Shown here one piece after another: positions 13,886 through 22,047 of a stretch of DNA of 64,000 nucleotides (position 1 is its first letter; the number at the start of each line of letters is the position of its first letter). The stretch covers positions 3,906,001 through 3,970,000 of the forward strand of contig NZ_CP109131.1 of the NCBI RefSeq assembly GCF_035917995.1, given 5' to 3'. The translations under genes and the position numbers were made by a program. A model generated the notes under the pieces. The model was not told the origin of the DNA. It searched no databases and saw nothing but the letters and a program-made list of their open reading frames with translations. The stretch comes from Streptosporangium sp. NBC_01755. Its GTDB lineage: Bacteria > Actinomycetota > Actinomycetes > Streptosporangiales > Streptosporangiaceae.

Positions 13886-14415
13886 ACGTCCTCCGCCGTG
13901 CTTGGCGTGTCCTCGCAGACACGCCCACCAGCAAAGCCGCCGACGCCTGGACCCGGCTGCACACCGCGCTCAAGATGGGCCAGAGCGAACTGGTGACGGT
14001 CAACATGTCGGACACCGTCATCCGTGAGGAAGCCGCGCCTGGCGAGCCGGCCGCCCGAGGTGCGCGACGGACGGAATGCTCCTTCGTCAACGAGCTGGGG
14101 AATCATATTTTGGTTGACTCCCGGCTCGACGGCTCGGAAGTCACCATGGTGATCTCCGGACCCGCCAGCGTTTGTGAGAACACAGTCACAATCATGGAGG
14201 CCTTGGAGGTGCACCGGCAGCTCGGGTATCTCCTGGCCACCCAAATACGTCTCGCACGGCACCCCGCAGTGCCGCGCCGTGGGGGAGTCGTGAAGCTGCT
14301 GAAGCTCTGGCGAGCGCGCCGCGAGGTCGACGTCGACGAGCACGGGCTACAGATCGTCCAGAGCGACGCTGAGGTGTTGAAGAGAGCCCGACCAGACCGC
14401 CCACCAGGATGGTGA
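13882..14415 (+). CDS. hypothetical phage protein
   Basis: 177 aa from GTG 13882 (overlap GTGA with the preceding stop); an upstream extension lies wholly inside earlier genes. Basic at the ends, with a beta-rich centre (HILVDSRLDGSEVTMVISGP). No family recognised. Confidence 0.5.
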   Translation: MNVLRRAWRVLADTPTSKAADAWTRLHTALKMGQSELVTVNMSDTVIREEAAPGEPAARGARRTECSFVNELGNHILVDSRLDGSEVTMVISGPASVCENTVTIMEALEVHRQLGYLLATQIRLARHPAVPRRGGVVKLLKLWRARREVDVDEHGLQIVQSDAEVLKRARPDRPPGW

Positions 14416-14615
14416 GCCGAGTGGATGGCGGTGAACGAACGATGACCGTCCTGACACCGGGGAGCGTCCGCGAGGTCGCGGCGTGGATCAAGCGGTGGCG
14501 CCCAGACGACCTGGTGGACGTCGAGGTGGCGCCCGTACCGAGGATCACCGTGCAGACGACCGGGCGGCCCTTGGTGTACGAGGCTGACTCCATCCGACGC
14601 CTCACCCTCCGCTGA
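14409..14615 (+). CDS. hypothetical small phage protein
   Basis: 68 aa, ATG 14409 overlapping the previous gene by 7 bp. An internal ATG at 14442 (MTVLTPGSVREV) could be the true start, as the N-terminal 11 residues look unstructured. Followed by a terminator-like hairpin. Confidence 0.45.
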   Translation: MVSRVDGGERTMTVLTPGSVREVAAWIKRWRPDDLVDVEVAPVPRITVQTTGRPLVYEADSIRRLTLR

Positions 14616-14644
14616 CCCCCAAGAGCTTCCGCGAAAGCGGATCC

Positions 14645-14665
14645 GCGCTGCCGTGATGGCAGCGC
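14645..14665 (+). terminator. intergenic hairpin
   Basis: GCGCTGCC (14645-14652)/GGCAGCGC (14658-14665), 8 bp with a 5-nt loop. A CCGC-GAAA-GCGG hairpin sits just upstream. No U tract. Confidence 0.5.
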
Positions 14666-14711
14666 TCCAACCGCGCGAGATGCGCACCGTCGAGATGACA
14701 AGGAGGGCAAG

Positions 14712-14969
14712 ATGCCCAAGGAGAACACCGACTGCATCGCCGGGACCGGACTACGAACCGAAGTCAGCTGGTGGCCCGGCGACACCGGGCACGTGCAGAT
14801 CGCCACGATCAACCAGAGCAGCGAGATGAAGCTGGAAGACGGCGGAACCCCGGACAACCCCGAAGGGCTGTTCTACGGCTGGCACGCCACCCTCGACCGC
14901 GAAGGCATCAACCGGATCATCCGGTCCCTGCGCAAGGCCCGCGACTCCGTCTACGGGAGGGATGAGTGA
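14712..14969 (+). CDS. hypothetical small phage protein
   Basis: 85 aa, ATG with the strong site AAGGAGG. It appears to be an all-beta N-terminal half (VSWWPGDTGHVQIATIN) and a C-terminal helix. No known family. Overlaps the next gene by 4 bp. Confidence 0.55.
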   Translation: MPKENTDCIAGTGLRTEVSWWPGDTGHVQIATINQSSEMKLEDGGTPDNPEGLFYGWHATLDREGINRIIRSLRKARDSVYGRDE

Positions 14970-15229
14970 GCACAGCCGACGCTGACGCGTTGAGCGAGCG
15001 GATCTCCCACGCCTTGGCGGAAGCCATTAAGGCGGGGGAGATCCCCGGTGGCGGCATGCCTGACAAGTTCGTTCTCGTCGGAACCAGCATCGACGAGGAC
15101 GGCGGTCACCGCATGATCTTCTCCGCCAACAACGGCGCCCGCAGCATGGAAACGCTCGGGCTGCTCGACGGGGGACAGGCTGTGTGGAGGTCGGAGTTCG
15201 TGGACTGGGTGCGCGGCACCGAAGACTGA
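14966..15229 (+). CDS. small phage protein (DUF7213-like)
   Basis: 87 aa from GTG 14966. An N-terminal helix, then FVLVGTSIDEDGGHRMIFSANN and a short C-terminal helix. The layout resembles the gene at 17115-17372 (VVAGVAVSMADEHEGETQMFCAMPGG); both look like the DUF7213-type proteins of actinophages. Function unknown. Confidence 0.5.
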   Translation: MSTADADALSERISHALAEAIKAGEIPGGGMPDKFVLVGTSIDEDGGHRMIFSANNGARSMETLGLLDGGQAVWRSEFVDWVRGTED

Positions 15230-15323
15230 GCGATCTGCCTGCCGCTGATCCGTTTCGGTGTACAAAACGCCCACTCGAAATGCCCGCTAAGCCGTTTTCA
15301 GCCCAGTCCATAGCGGGTCCGAC

Positions 15324-15346
15324 TGGTAGAATTAGAACGACAGTTC
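15324..15346 (+). promoter_or_regulatory. extended -10 promoter overlapping a LexA-like box
   Basis: TGG-TAGAAT (15324-15332) is an extended -10 element. GAAC (15335-15338), 4 bp, then GTTC (15343-15346) matches the GAAC-N4-GTTC core of actinobacterial LexA boxes. Overlap of site and promoter would fit SOS-controlled expression of the antirepressor downstream. The outer bases (A...T) are not the ideal C...G. Confidence 0.5.
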
Positions 15347-15389
15347 TTCAACACGAAGAACCCCGGCGACGGTGGTAGCCGTCCCGGGG
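15343..15389 (+). promoter_or_regulatory. two-hairpin leader of antirepressor 1
   Basis: GTTCTTC (15343-15349)/GAAGAAC (15355-15361) is followed by CCCCGG-C-GACGG (15361-15372) pairing with CCGTC-CCGGGG (15379-15389) around TGGTAG. A matching leader (ACCCCGGCGACGGTGG, then TAGGAGA and GAC-GTG) precedes the second antirepressor at 56589. Confidence 0.55.
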
Positions 15390-15417
15390 TATGGCCGATC
15401 CACGTAGGAGATCGACA

Positions 15418-16344
15418 GTGCACAACGGTACTTCCTTCAACCCCGAGGACGACAACCGGGGTGAAAATCAGGAACTCCAGATCTTCGACAACGGAGAGTT
15501 CCATCTGGAGATCACCATCGTTGGCGACAGCTTCATCGTCAACGCGCCGGGCCTCGCCAAGGCACTCGGCAACCGAGACGCCAGCAACATGCTGGCCAAC
15601 CTCGACGAGGATGAGAAGGGGTACTTTCTAGCCAGTACCCCCGGCGGCGAGCAGACCGTCTGGCACGCGAAGGAACCCGGCTTCTACCGGCTGATCGGAC
15701 AGCGCCAGGTTGGCCGGATCAAGAACCCCGCTGTCAAGGATCAGGTCGAGCGCTTCCAGCGATGGGTGTTCCACGATGTGATCCCGTCGATCCGCAAGAC
15801 CGGGCAGTACCGCCAGCAGTTGAGCCGCAAGGACCTCGCTCGCCAGTGGTACGAAGCCGAGGAGCGCGCCGAGCTTGAGGCTGCTCGTGCCGACAGGGAG
15901 CACGCCGCCCGCATGATCGAGGCCGCCGGACGTGAGGCCGCCGAGGAAGAGATCCAGATCCTCGGGCCGAAGGCCGCCGCCGCTGACCACCACCGATCCG
16001 CCGACGGGCTCATGACCTTGTCGGACTTCGCGAACAAGCTCAAGGCGTGGTCGATTCAGAACCTCGGGATCCGCATCCTCCAGAAGGACGTCTTCGACTT
16101 CCTCGGCGAGATCGGCCTCATCTGCCGAGGCAACACGATCCGCAACAACCGCCCCAAGTCCTTCGCCACCGACCGGGACTTCATCCGGGAGAAGGAAACC
16201 GAGTACGAGGACAAGAACGGCAACCTGCGGATCAGCTACTCCTCCCGCCTCACCCCGCCCGGCGACGGATGGGCGTGGGACCGGGCCGTGAAGCGCCTCG
16301 ACGAGACCGGTTCCCTTCGCAAGCCCCTCGGAGGTGTCGCGTGA
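15418..16344 (+). CDS. phage antirepressor (BRO-N plus KilAC)
   Basis: 308 aa from GTG 15418, AGGAG 7 nt upstream. Residues about 20-125 form a BRO-N domain (LAKALGNRDASNMLANL, FYRLIGQ, FQRWVFHDVIPSIRKTGQY). Residues 135-190 are a coiled coil, and 195-305 a KilAC-type DNA-binding domain (LMTLSDFANKLKAWSIQ, QKDVFDFLGEIGLI). Such proteins relieve repression during phage induction. The LexA-like promoter upstream fits a damage-triggered switch. A second, shorter BRO/KilAC gene lies 41 kb away. Confidence 0.88.
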   Translation: MHNGTSFNPEDDNRGENQELQIFDNGEFHLEITIVGDSFIVNAPGLAKALGNRDASNMLANLDEDEKGYFLASTPGGEQTVWHAKEPGFYRLIGQRQVGRIKNPAVKDQVERFQRWVFHDVIPSIRKTGQYRQQLSRKDLARQWYEAEERAELEAARADREHAARMIEAAGREAAEEEIQILGPKAAAADHHRSADGLMTLSDFANKLKAWSIQNLGIRILQKDVFDFLGEIGLICRGNTIRNNRPKSFATDRDFIREKETEYEDKNGNLRISYSSRLTPPGDGWAWDRAVKRLDETGSLRKPLGGVA

Positions 16345-16814
16345 ACAGCGACGTCACCCTCTCTGTCAGCGAGTCCAAGGGGCCGATCCCTGCCCGCCTC
16401 AACCGCTACACCGACCCGACTGGCGAGACGGTCGAGTACAAGAGCGAAGGCCGCGCCACGGCGTGCCCTGGCTGCGGTCAGCCTCCGGTCGAGGGCGAGA
16501 TCATCACGAAGATCTTCTTCCGGTGGTGGCACGGCGACTGCGGCGCCAAGCACCTGCGAGAGTCCGGCGCCAACCACGCGTGGGTTGCCCTCGGACTCCA
16601 GTTGGAGCGCGCCCCGTCGAAGTTCACCAACGCTGAAACCAAGGCCATCGTGCGCAACCTGCTTCGCATGTGCGGCTCGTACGCCCTCGCTGGTGAGGAC
16701 GACGAGGAAGAGCCTGAGTACGTCGGCGGCTCCGAGATCACGCCGGGCCTGAGGGTGATCGAGGGAGGCCGCCATGAGGGTCCTGATCCGTGGGAGTCGG
16801 CCAGCGTCGAGTAG
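16341..16814 (+). CDS. hypothetical protein with zinc ribbon
   Basis: 157 aa, GTG overlapping the antirepressor stop, so co-translated with it. CPGC at about residue 44 and HGDC near 67 form a likely metal site in a beta-rich domain. The C-terminus is acidic. Unknown role, probably part of the lysogeny/early operon. Confidence 0.55.
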   Translation: MNSDVTLSVSESKGPIPARLNRYTDPTGETVEYKSEGRATACPGCGQPPVEGEIITKIFFRWWHGDCGAKHLRESGANHAWVALGLQLERAPSKFTNAETKAIVRNLLRMCGSYALAGEDDEEEPEYVGGSEITPGLRVIEGGRHEGPDPWESASVE

Positions 16815-17114
16815 TTCGTGATCTTCGGTCCGGCCATGCAGGTCCACATCTGGTCTGGCCGGACCGAGCAACACCCGGGCGGGCGGCTTCGGCCTCCTCA
16901 TTCGAGACGCGGCCTCCTGGGCCGCCCGCCTGGCACCACCACCGAACCCATGGAGCTTCATGACACCCGAGGGCACCGCCGGAGACGATGACTGGAACTG
17001 GCCGGATCGCGATTAATCCTTCCTCCGGCCGCCGCCGACCTGCTCACGGAGACCGACCCTGCCCAGATCACGGCGTGCGCCCACTGCGCACACGACCTTT
17101 GACCGGGAGGGCCA
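16815..17114 (+). other. 300-bp gap with two long-range hairpins
   Basis: CGGTCCGGCC (16826-16835)/GGCCGGACCG (16857-16866) and GGCGGGCGGC (16878-16887)/GCCGCCCGCC (16921-16930) are perfect 10-bp helices, the first probably ending the antirepressor operon. A possible 18-aa peptide begins at ATG 16960. A following open stretch ends in CAHCAHDL before TGA 17101, but it has only a CTG start. Neither peptide is called. Confidence 0.4.
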
Positions 17115-17372
17115 GTGCCTCTCACGCCTGAGCAGCACGAAGCGGATGCTCAGCTTCGCGCCGCGATCGAAGCGGTCGTGCGGGCGTTCGAGTTGGCGCC
17201 AGACCATGAGCTGATCACGGACTACGTCGTCGCCGGGGTCGCTGTGTCGATGGCTGATGAGCATGAGGGTGAGACGCAGATGTTCTGCGCGATGCCCGGC
17301 GGGAGCCTCCCGCACTACAAGGTCCTCGGGCTGCTGCGGCAGGCGCAGATCTTCTACGAGAACGACATCTGA
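17115..17372 (+). CDS. small phage protein (DUF7213-like)
   Basis: 85 aa, GTG with GGGAGG upstream. An N-terminal helix, then ITDYVVAGVAVSMADEHEGETQMFCAMPGGSLPH (quoted in part) and a C-terminal helix. Resembles the gene at 14966. Recurrent in actinophage genomes; role unknown. Confidence 0.55.
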   Translation: MPLTPEQHEADAQLRAAIEAVVRAFELAPDHELITDYVVAGVAVSMADEHEGETQMFCAMPGGSLPHYKVLGLLRQAQIFYENDI

Positions 17373-17395
17373 CCCCCGACCCCCTGGAGATCTCC

Positions 17396-17740
17396 ATGAG
17401 CCAGCGTGTTCCCCAGGTGAGCGACCTCGTTCACTACACGTCGTACGGCACGCCCAATGGCGAGTACCCGAGCGTCTGCCGCGCTGCCGTGGTCACTGAG
17501 GTGCCCCCGCATTCCGTCGGCGTGGGCGAGGCCGACGGCTGGACCGTCAGTCTGTGCGTGCTCAACCCCGAGGGCATGTTCTTCAACCGCGCTGTTCAGC
17601 AGTCCGATGGCGCGGAGACTCCCGGTTCGCCCGAGTGCCCCAATGCCTGGTCGCACGGCAACCCGTTCCGCTACTGCGCATGCGGGTGGATCGAGGCGTC
17701 GCACCGTGGCGGCACCTGGCATTGGCCTGAGCGCGTCTGA
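17396..17740 (+). CDS. conserved actinophage protein (GGTWHWPE type)
   Basis: 114 aa, ATG with GGAGA upstream. DLVHYTSYGTPNGEYPSVCRAA, SLCVLNPEGMFFN and the terminal GGTWHWPERV are typical of a widely shared actinophage family. A CPN...CACGW segment near the C-terminus may bind metal. Function unknown. Confidence 0.6.
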   Translation: MSQRVPQVSDLVHYTSYGTPNGEYPSVCRAAVVTEVPPHSVGVGEADGWTVSLCVLNPEGMFFNRAVQQSDGAETPGSPECPNAWSHGNPFRYCACGWIEASHRGGTWHWPERV

Positions 17741-17774
17741 CCTTCCCCCTTCCCGTCCCCCAGGGAGTACGACC

Positions 17775-18101
17775 ATGACCGCCGAGATCACCGAGACGCC
17801 CACAGGCCGTCAGATCCTCGACACTCCGATGCAGCCCGACGGCAACGACGTTGACGCAGCGACTATCAGGGAGTACCTGGTGACGCTCCTGGCCACCGTC
17901 TGGCGACAGCGCGAAGGGTTCAGCGGCAAACGCCCCTTCGGTAACTCCGACTGGACATTGCACCTGTACGGAGCCCTCATCAAGGCGGGCCACATCAGCG
18001 GCGAGTACGACGAGGACGGCTACCTGCTAGAGGTCGACGACGCGACGGGTAATAAGCTCATTGCTTCCGCGATCCAAGCACTCGCGGGGGAAGACCATTG
18101 A
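17775..18101 (+). CDS. hypothetical phage protein
   Basis: 108 aa from ATG 17775, with GGGAG upstream; earlier starts in frame lie inside the previous gene. Helical centre (TIREYLVTLLATVWRQREGF) and an acidic beta hairpin near the end. No family recognised. Confidence 0.5.
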   Translation: MTAEITETPTGRQILDTPMQPDGNDVDAATIREYLVTLLATVWRQREGFSGKRPFGNSDWTLHLYGALIKAGHISGEYDEDGYLLEVDDATGNKLIASAIQALAGEDH

Positions 18102-18111
18102 GCACCGACTG

Positions 18112-18330
18112 ATGGACTTCCCGACCGCTTGGGAGATCGCCCGCGCGACACCGGTTGCTGAGCATGATCCTGATTGCTCGTACGCCCTCCACAACGGCGG
18201 CTTCCTGTGTGACTGCCACGTCCTGACCCGGCATCCGCAATACCTCGCCGACTACGGCGACGAGTCGCCTGCTCCTGTCGGTGCCCGGATCGACGGCGAG
18301 GACTACTCCGCCGTACCCACCCTGACCTGA
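18112..18330 (+). CDS. hypothetical Cys-rich small protein
   Basis: 72 aa from ATG 18112, just after the previous stop. DCSYALHNGGFLCDC provides three cysteines and a histidine suited to a metal site. No family recognised. Last gene before the late-gene terminator. Confidence 0.45.
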   Translation: MDFPTAWEIARATPVAEHDPDCSYALHNGGFLCDCHVLTRHPQYLADYGDESPAPVGARIDGEDYSAVPTLT

Positions 18331-18347
18331 CCTGATCACCACCTGAA

Positions 18348-18374
18348 GGGCCGTCCACCGGGCGGCCCTATTTT
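18348..18374 (+). terminator. terminator before the virion genes
   Basis: GGGCCG (18348-18353)/CGGCCC (18363-18368) with a 9-nt loop, followed by TATTTTC. Separates early/accessory genes from the structural block. Confidence 0.65.
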
Positions 18375-18396
18375 CATGCCCAAAGGAGAGGCCCCG

Positions 18397-18810
18397 ATGG
18401 CTATCCGCCTGCCCACCGCCGCCCGCAACGCCGCCGCTGACGCCATCGTGGACCTCGCTGACGCCGGGTCCGGCGCCGCCGTCATGGAGATCCGGTCCGG
18501 CTCCCAGCCCGCCTCGGCGAACGACAGCGCGTCCGGCACGCTGCTGGCCACGGTGACTCTCGCTGACCCCGCGTTCGGGGCGGCCAGCACGGGCGTCGCC
18601 TCCCTGTCCGGCACCCCGCTCTCCGCGACCGGTGCCGCAGATGGCACAGCAGGCTGGTTCCGCATCAAGGACAGCGCCGCCGCGACCGTGCTGGACGGGT
18701 CGGTGACCGTGACCGGCGGCGGTGGGGACCTGACCTTGAACACCACCACGATCAGCACCGGGGTCGACTTCGAATTGACCTCCGGCACCATCACGATGCC
18801 TGCGGGTTGA
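18397..18810 (+). CDS. small putative virion protein
   Basis: 137 aa. ATG 18397 is chosen because AAAGGAGAGG precedes it; ATG 18376 would place that site inside the gene. Rich in Ala, Thr and Gly with a beta-strand pattern (GDLTLNTTTISTGVDFELTSGTI), like small tail or decoration proteins. Paired with the repeat protein downstream, it is probably a surface component. Confidence 0.5.
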   Translation: MAIRLPTAARNAAADAIVDLADAGSGAAVMEIRSGSQPASANDSASGTLLATVTLADPAFGAASTGVASLSGTPLSATGAADGTAGWFRIKDSAAATVLDGSVTVTGGGGDLTLNTTTISTGVDFELTSGTITMPAG

Positions 18811-18814
18811 TTCC

Positions 18815-20773
18815 GTGTCGTCGCTCTCCAACGGCTTCGAGGGCGGCACCAACGCGACGACGATCACCGTCGGCAACAGCGGCGGCACGTCCGGCGACGC
18901 ATTCGGCGCCGTCACTATCGACGGCGGAAACGCCCTGGTCTACGACGCCACCCTGGCAGCACACGGCAGCGTGTCCGGCAAGGTATCCACCGGCGTCACC
19001 TCCGGCAGCGCGTACGTCGCGTGGACCTCCGGCATCCCTGGCACATCAGCCAGCTTGTGGTCCCGTGCGTACTACCGTTTCGCCGCCAACCCGTCCGCCG
19101 CGGTCAATATCCTGAGGATCCTCAGCGGCAGCAACGGGATCATGGGATCGATCCGGGTCAACGGCTCCGGCACGATCGGCATGCTGTACGGGTCCGGCAC
19201 GCTCGCCGGAACCTCCACCGTCACCATCACCCCCGGCGCATGGTTCCGGGTCGAGGTCATGGTTACTGCCGGGGGCGTCGGCGTCGGCGTTATGACCTGC
19301 CGTATTTTCCTCACCCCGGATGCCACCACCCCCGACGAGACATTGGCGATCAGCGGCGTCAACACCGGCGCCGTCAACCCGAGCAGGCTCCGCGTCGGCG
19401 TCGTCTCCAACCTGGCCAGCGTCTCCCCGTTCAACTTCGACGACCTCGCCGTGAGCGACGTCGACTGGGTCGGCCCCGTAGCCGGTAGCGGATCAGTCGA
19501 GGGCGCCCTGGCCGCTACCCTGCCTGCTCTGACCGGCTCAGCAGCGGGGACCATCACCGCATCCGGATCACTCACCGGCGCCCTGCCCGTGCTCACCGCT
19601 TCGGCTACCGGCACGATCACGGTCACGGGGACCACCCAGGCCACCCTTCCGGCACTCACCGCCGCCCTGACCGGTGACGTCACCGCAACGGGCGCCCTCG
19701 ACGCCACACTCCCCGCGCTCACCGCCGACCTCGCGGGCACGGTCGAAGTGTCCGGCGTGGCCGGCACCCTCACCGGCACCCTGCCTGCAGCCCAAGGCGC
19801 AGCTACCGGCGCGGCCACCGTCAGCGGCGAGGTCACAGCAGCCCTGCCCGCGGTGACCGGCTCTACCACCGGTACCGTCACGGCCGCCGGCCAGATGGCC
19901 AGCATGTTGCCCGCCGTACAGGGAGACTTCACCGCCGCCGCCCAGGTGGCTGGCCAACTCGCGGGAGCTCTGCCTGCACCCGCCGCGAACATGGCTGGCG
20001 GGGTCACCGCCCAGGGCGACCTGGCGGGCGTGCTGCCTGCCGCCACCGGAGCGCTCGCGGGCGGCGTGACCGTTTCCGGTCAACTCGCTGGTGTGCTCCC
20101 CGCTGTCGTCGGCGACTTCACGAGCGCTGCGGGCGGCGTTGAAGGCGTACTGGCGGGAACTCTTCCGTCGGTGGCCGGATCGTTCACTGGCCACCTCGGC
20201 ACGACAGGCCATCTCACCGCCACCCTGCCCACCGTCGAGGGGACCTTCGGCGGCGCTGTGGACGGCGGCAGCGGAATCCTCTCCGGAACCCCGCCCGCGC
20301 TGGCGGGCGGCTTCAACGCCACGGTCACGGCGCGCGGTGACCTCGCTGGGATGCTCCCGGCCGTGACTGGGTCGCTCACGGGCGTGGTGGAGTCCGCGGG
20401 CGGCGTGCTCGCCGGCGCGCTGCCAGCCCTCCGCGGTGAGTTCACTGGCCGGGCCCGCGTGTCAGGTCTAGCCGCCGCAGCCCTGCCCGCCATCACCAGC
20501 GTCATGCAAGGCGACTCCGTCATCACCGCCGACCTCGCCGGGGTCCTGCCGTCATTGGCGGGCAGCATGGCCGGTCAGGTCATCACCCCGACAGGTGTCC
20601 TATCCGGCGCCCTACCCGCCGTTGTGGGCGCGTTCCAGGGCGTCTCGGACGCCGTTGCGGAGCCCGACATCACCATCCGCCTCGGCGCATCCCGCCGAGC
20701 CTGGTCTACGGCCACCTCACGCAGGGCATGGGCTGGCCGCTCGACTCGCGGTTGGTCCGCCGACAGTCAGTAA
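18815..20773 (+). CDS. repeat-rich putative tail/surface protein
   Basis: 652 aa, GTG start. Residues about 1-225 look like a jelly-roll/LamG-type beta domain. They are followed by 18 degenerate repeats of about 24 residues, each containing LPA (or LPV, LPS, LPT, PPA) and a GTVT-like strand. The C-terminal tail is basic and Trp/Ser-rich. Repeats of this kind form elongated beta structures in fibres. Its place upstream of the terminase rather than after the tape measure is unusual. Receptor binding is inference. Confidence 0.6.
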   Translation: MSSLSNGFEGGTNATTITVGNSGGTSGDAFGAVTIDGGNALVYDATLAAHGSVSGKVSTGVTSGSAYVAWTSGIPGTSASLWSRAYYRFAANPSAAVNILRILSGSNGIMGSIRVNGSGTIGMLYGSGTLAGTSTVTITPGAWFRVEVMVTAGGVGVGVMTCRIFLTPDATTPDETLAISGVNTGAVNPSRLRVGVVSNLASVSPFNFDDLAVSDVDWVGPVAGSGSVEGALAATLPALTGSAAGTITASGSLTGALPVLTASATGTITVTGTTQATLPALTAALTGDVTATGALDATLPALTADLAGTVEVSGVAGTLTGTLPAAQGAATGAATVSGEVTAALPAVTGSTTGTVTAAGQMASMLPAVQGDFTAAAQVAGQLAGALPAPAANMAGGVTAQGDLAGVLPAATGALAGGVTVSGQLAGVLPAVVGDFTSAAGGVEGVLAGTLPSVAGSFTGHLGTTGHLTATLPTVEGTFGGAVDGGSGILSGTPPALAGGFNATVTARGDLAGMLPAVTGSLTGVVESAGGVLAGALPALRGEFTGRARVSGLAAAALPAITSVMQGDSVITADLAGVLPSLAGSMAGQVITPTGVLSGALPAVVGAFQGVSDAVAEPDITIRLGASRRAWSTATSRRAWAGRSTRGWSADSQ

Positions 20774-20782
20774 GGGGGAGCG

Positions 20783-21085
20783 GTGGCGATCGAGCACTAC
20801 CCGCGTGAGACGTCGGAGTATCTGCCCGTCGTCGTCGACGGAGACGAAGACCTCAACACGCTGGTGGTGGAGATGTCCGTCGTCGCGTACGGGATCCGCC
20901 CCACGATGTGGGTGTCCGCCCAGTGGGATGTCGACGACGACGGCGCGACGATTGCGAAGGTGAAGATCGGGCCGGGCAGCTCGTTCGACTTCAGTGCGTC
21001 GCCGGGCACGAAGGTGCCGTGGGTGCGGGTCACCACCTCCGACGAGGTGCCCGTCCTTGAGGGCGATCCGATCCAGATCACTTGA
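20783..21085 (+). CDS. hypothetical small beta protein
   Basis: 100 aa, GTG with GGGGGAG upstream, 9 bp after the repeat protein. Beta-rich throughout (DEDLNTLVVEMSVVAYGIRP, MWVSAQWDVDDDGATIAKVKIG). Probably a virion accessory protein; no family recognised. Confidence 0.5.
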   Translation: MAIEHYPRETSEYLPVVVDGDEDLNTLVVEMSVVAYGIRPTMWVSAQWDVDDDGATIAKVKIGPGSSFDFSASPGTKVPWVRVTTSDEVPVLEGDPIQIT

Positions 21086-21192
21086 TCTGGGCTCCTCGAT
21101 ACCCCATTTCGTCACTCTCGGTATAACTTCTAACGGGCGGGATAAACCGAGGTGGCTACCGTCCGTAGTTTTGCCAGCAAACGGAGATCAGC

Positions 21193-21345
21193 ATGAGCAT
21201 CCCCGACATCTTCACGCTCCTCGCGCTCGTCCTCTTCGGCGCCGCTTCCGTCGTCGCTGTCATCCATAAGTCGTGGGTCGCCGCGCTGTTCTGCGCTGGG
21301 GTGTTCTGCCTCGTTCTCGCGGGCGCCGGTCTCATCGACACCTAG
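21193..21345 (+). CDS. 50-aa two-helix membrane peptide
   Basis: ATG 21193 with ACGGAG upstream, stop TAG 21343-21345. Two hydrophobic helices (DIFTLLALVLFGAASVVAVI and AALFCAGVFCLVLAGAGLI) joined by HKSWV. A TATAAC sequence about 70 bp upstream may be a promoter. The end overlaps the convergent leftward gene by 4 bp. Confidence 0.45.
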   Translation: MSIPDIFTLLALVLFGAASVVAVIHKSWVAALFCAGVFCLVLAGAGLIDT

Positions 21346-21842
21346 GACTGCTGATCGCCGGGGATTTGGTTCTTCGTAGATTGCTGAGCTATAGCCCGGC
21401 GAAGCGGCCCCATCGTCGAGCGCCTGAGATCTGCTCGCACCACGCAACCGCATCGCTCCACCAGAAGCTCAAGAAGCTCCGAATAGTTGGGCAGACCTTC
21501 CAGTCGCCCCCGAGTGCCCACGAATTGCATGATGGCGCGGCGAAGACCCCTATCGGTCACTCGTACAGCCAACCGTGAAATCTCGTCGTTGAGCTCCCCC
21601 TCTTCCTGTTCCCGCACCATGAAAGAGCGCCGATCTTGCCGCTCGTGCGGATTCATCATGGTGTCCAGATTGTGCGCCGACCGCATCCGGCTGAACACCA
21701 CGATCAACTCCTCGCACGCTGCGACCGCTGCTTCACGCCGCCGCAGCCGGGCTTGAGCCCGCGCCGCGTACATCTGACCGAGCAGCCCGCCGATCGTCGC
21801 GAGCACACCGCCGATGATCACACCAATCAGTTCTGCTGACAC
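21342..21842 (-). CDS. membrane-anchored coiled-coil protein
   Basis: 166 aa from GTG 21842 (GGAGA just upstream on the - strand). An N-terminal hydrophobic helix (LIGVIIGGVLATIGGLLGQM) is followed by a long arginine-rich helical region. A lone leftward gene inside the rightward block, so perhaps a moron expressed in the lysogen. No family recognised. Confidence 0.55.
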   Translation of the reverse strand: MSAELIGVIIGGVLATIGGLLGQMYAARAQARLRRREAAVAACEELIVVFSRMRSAHNLDTMMNPHERQDRRSFMVREQEEGELNDEISRLAVRVTDRGLRRAIMQFVGTRGRLEGLPNYSELLELLVERCGCVVRADLRRSTMGPLRRAIAQQSTKNQIPGDQQS

Positions 21843-21881
21843 GTCTCCACTATCCGCCGCACAGCAGAACACGCCAGCCGA

Positions 21882-21963
21882 ATGAGGCGTTTGCCTCATC
21901 AAGAACCCTCCGGCCAGCTACCGGAGGTAGAGGACCCCGAGCCTTCCCGGACCCGGGGTCCTC
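21882..21963. other. three successive hairpins in a divergent gap
   Basis: GAGGC-GTTT-GCCTC (from about 21884), CCTCCGG/CCGGAGG (21907-21927) and GAGGACCCCG/CGGGGTCCTC (21930-21963) follow each other. They lie upstream of both the leftward membrane gene and the rightward gene at 22037. They may be operators or a structured leader. Confidence 0.4.
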
Positions 21964-21981
21964 GCCCATCCGGGAGACCTC

Positions 21982-22047
21982 ATGAATCAGCGCAAGCTCA
22001 GCATCTTCGGCGGACCCCGCCAGCTCGGGACGCCTCATGAACGATGA
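21982..22047 (+). CDS. 21-aa leader peptide candidate
   Basis: ATG 21982 with GGGAGA upstream encodes a short basic peptide (NQRKLSIFGGPRQLG) whose stop overlaps the start of the next gene. Could be a coupling leader; small size keeps this tentative. Confidence 0.25.
   Translation: MNQRKLSIFGGPRQLGTPHER

Noticed and set aside
16960..17103. Two very short peptides in the gap after the antirepressor operon
   Set aside because: One has 18 codons and the other only a CTG start; mentioned in the gap entry but not supported enough for gene calls.
21110..21130. Promoter at TATAAC upstream of the 50-aa membrane peptide
   Set aside because: No acceptable -35 element at 16-18 bp, so it is noted in the gene entry only.
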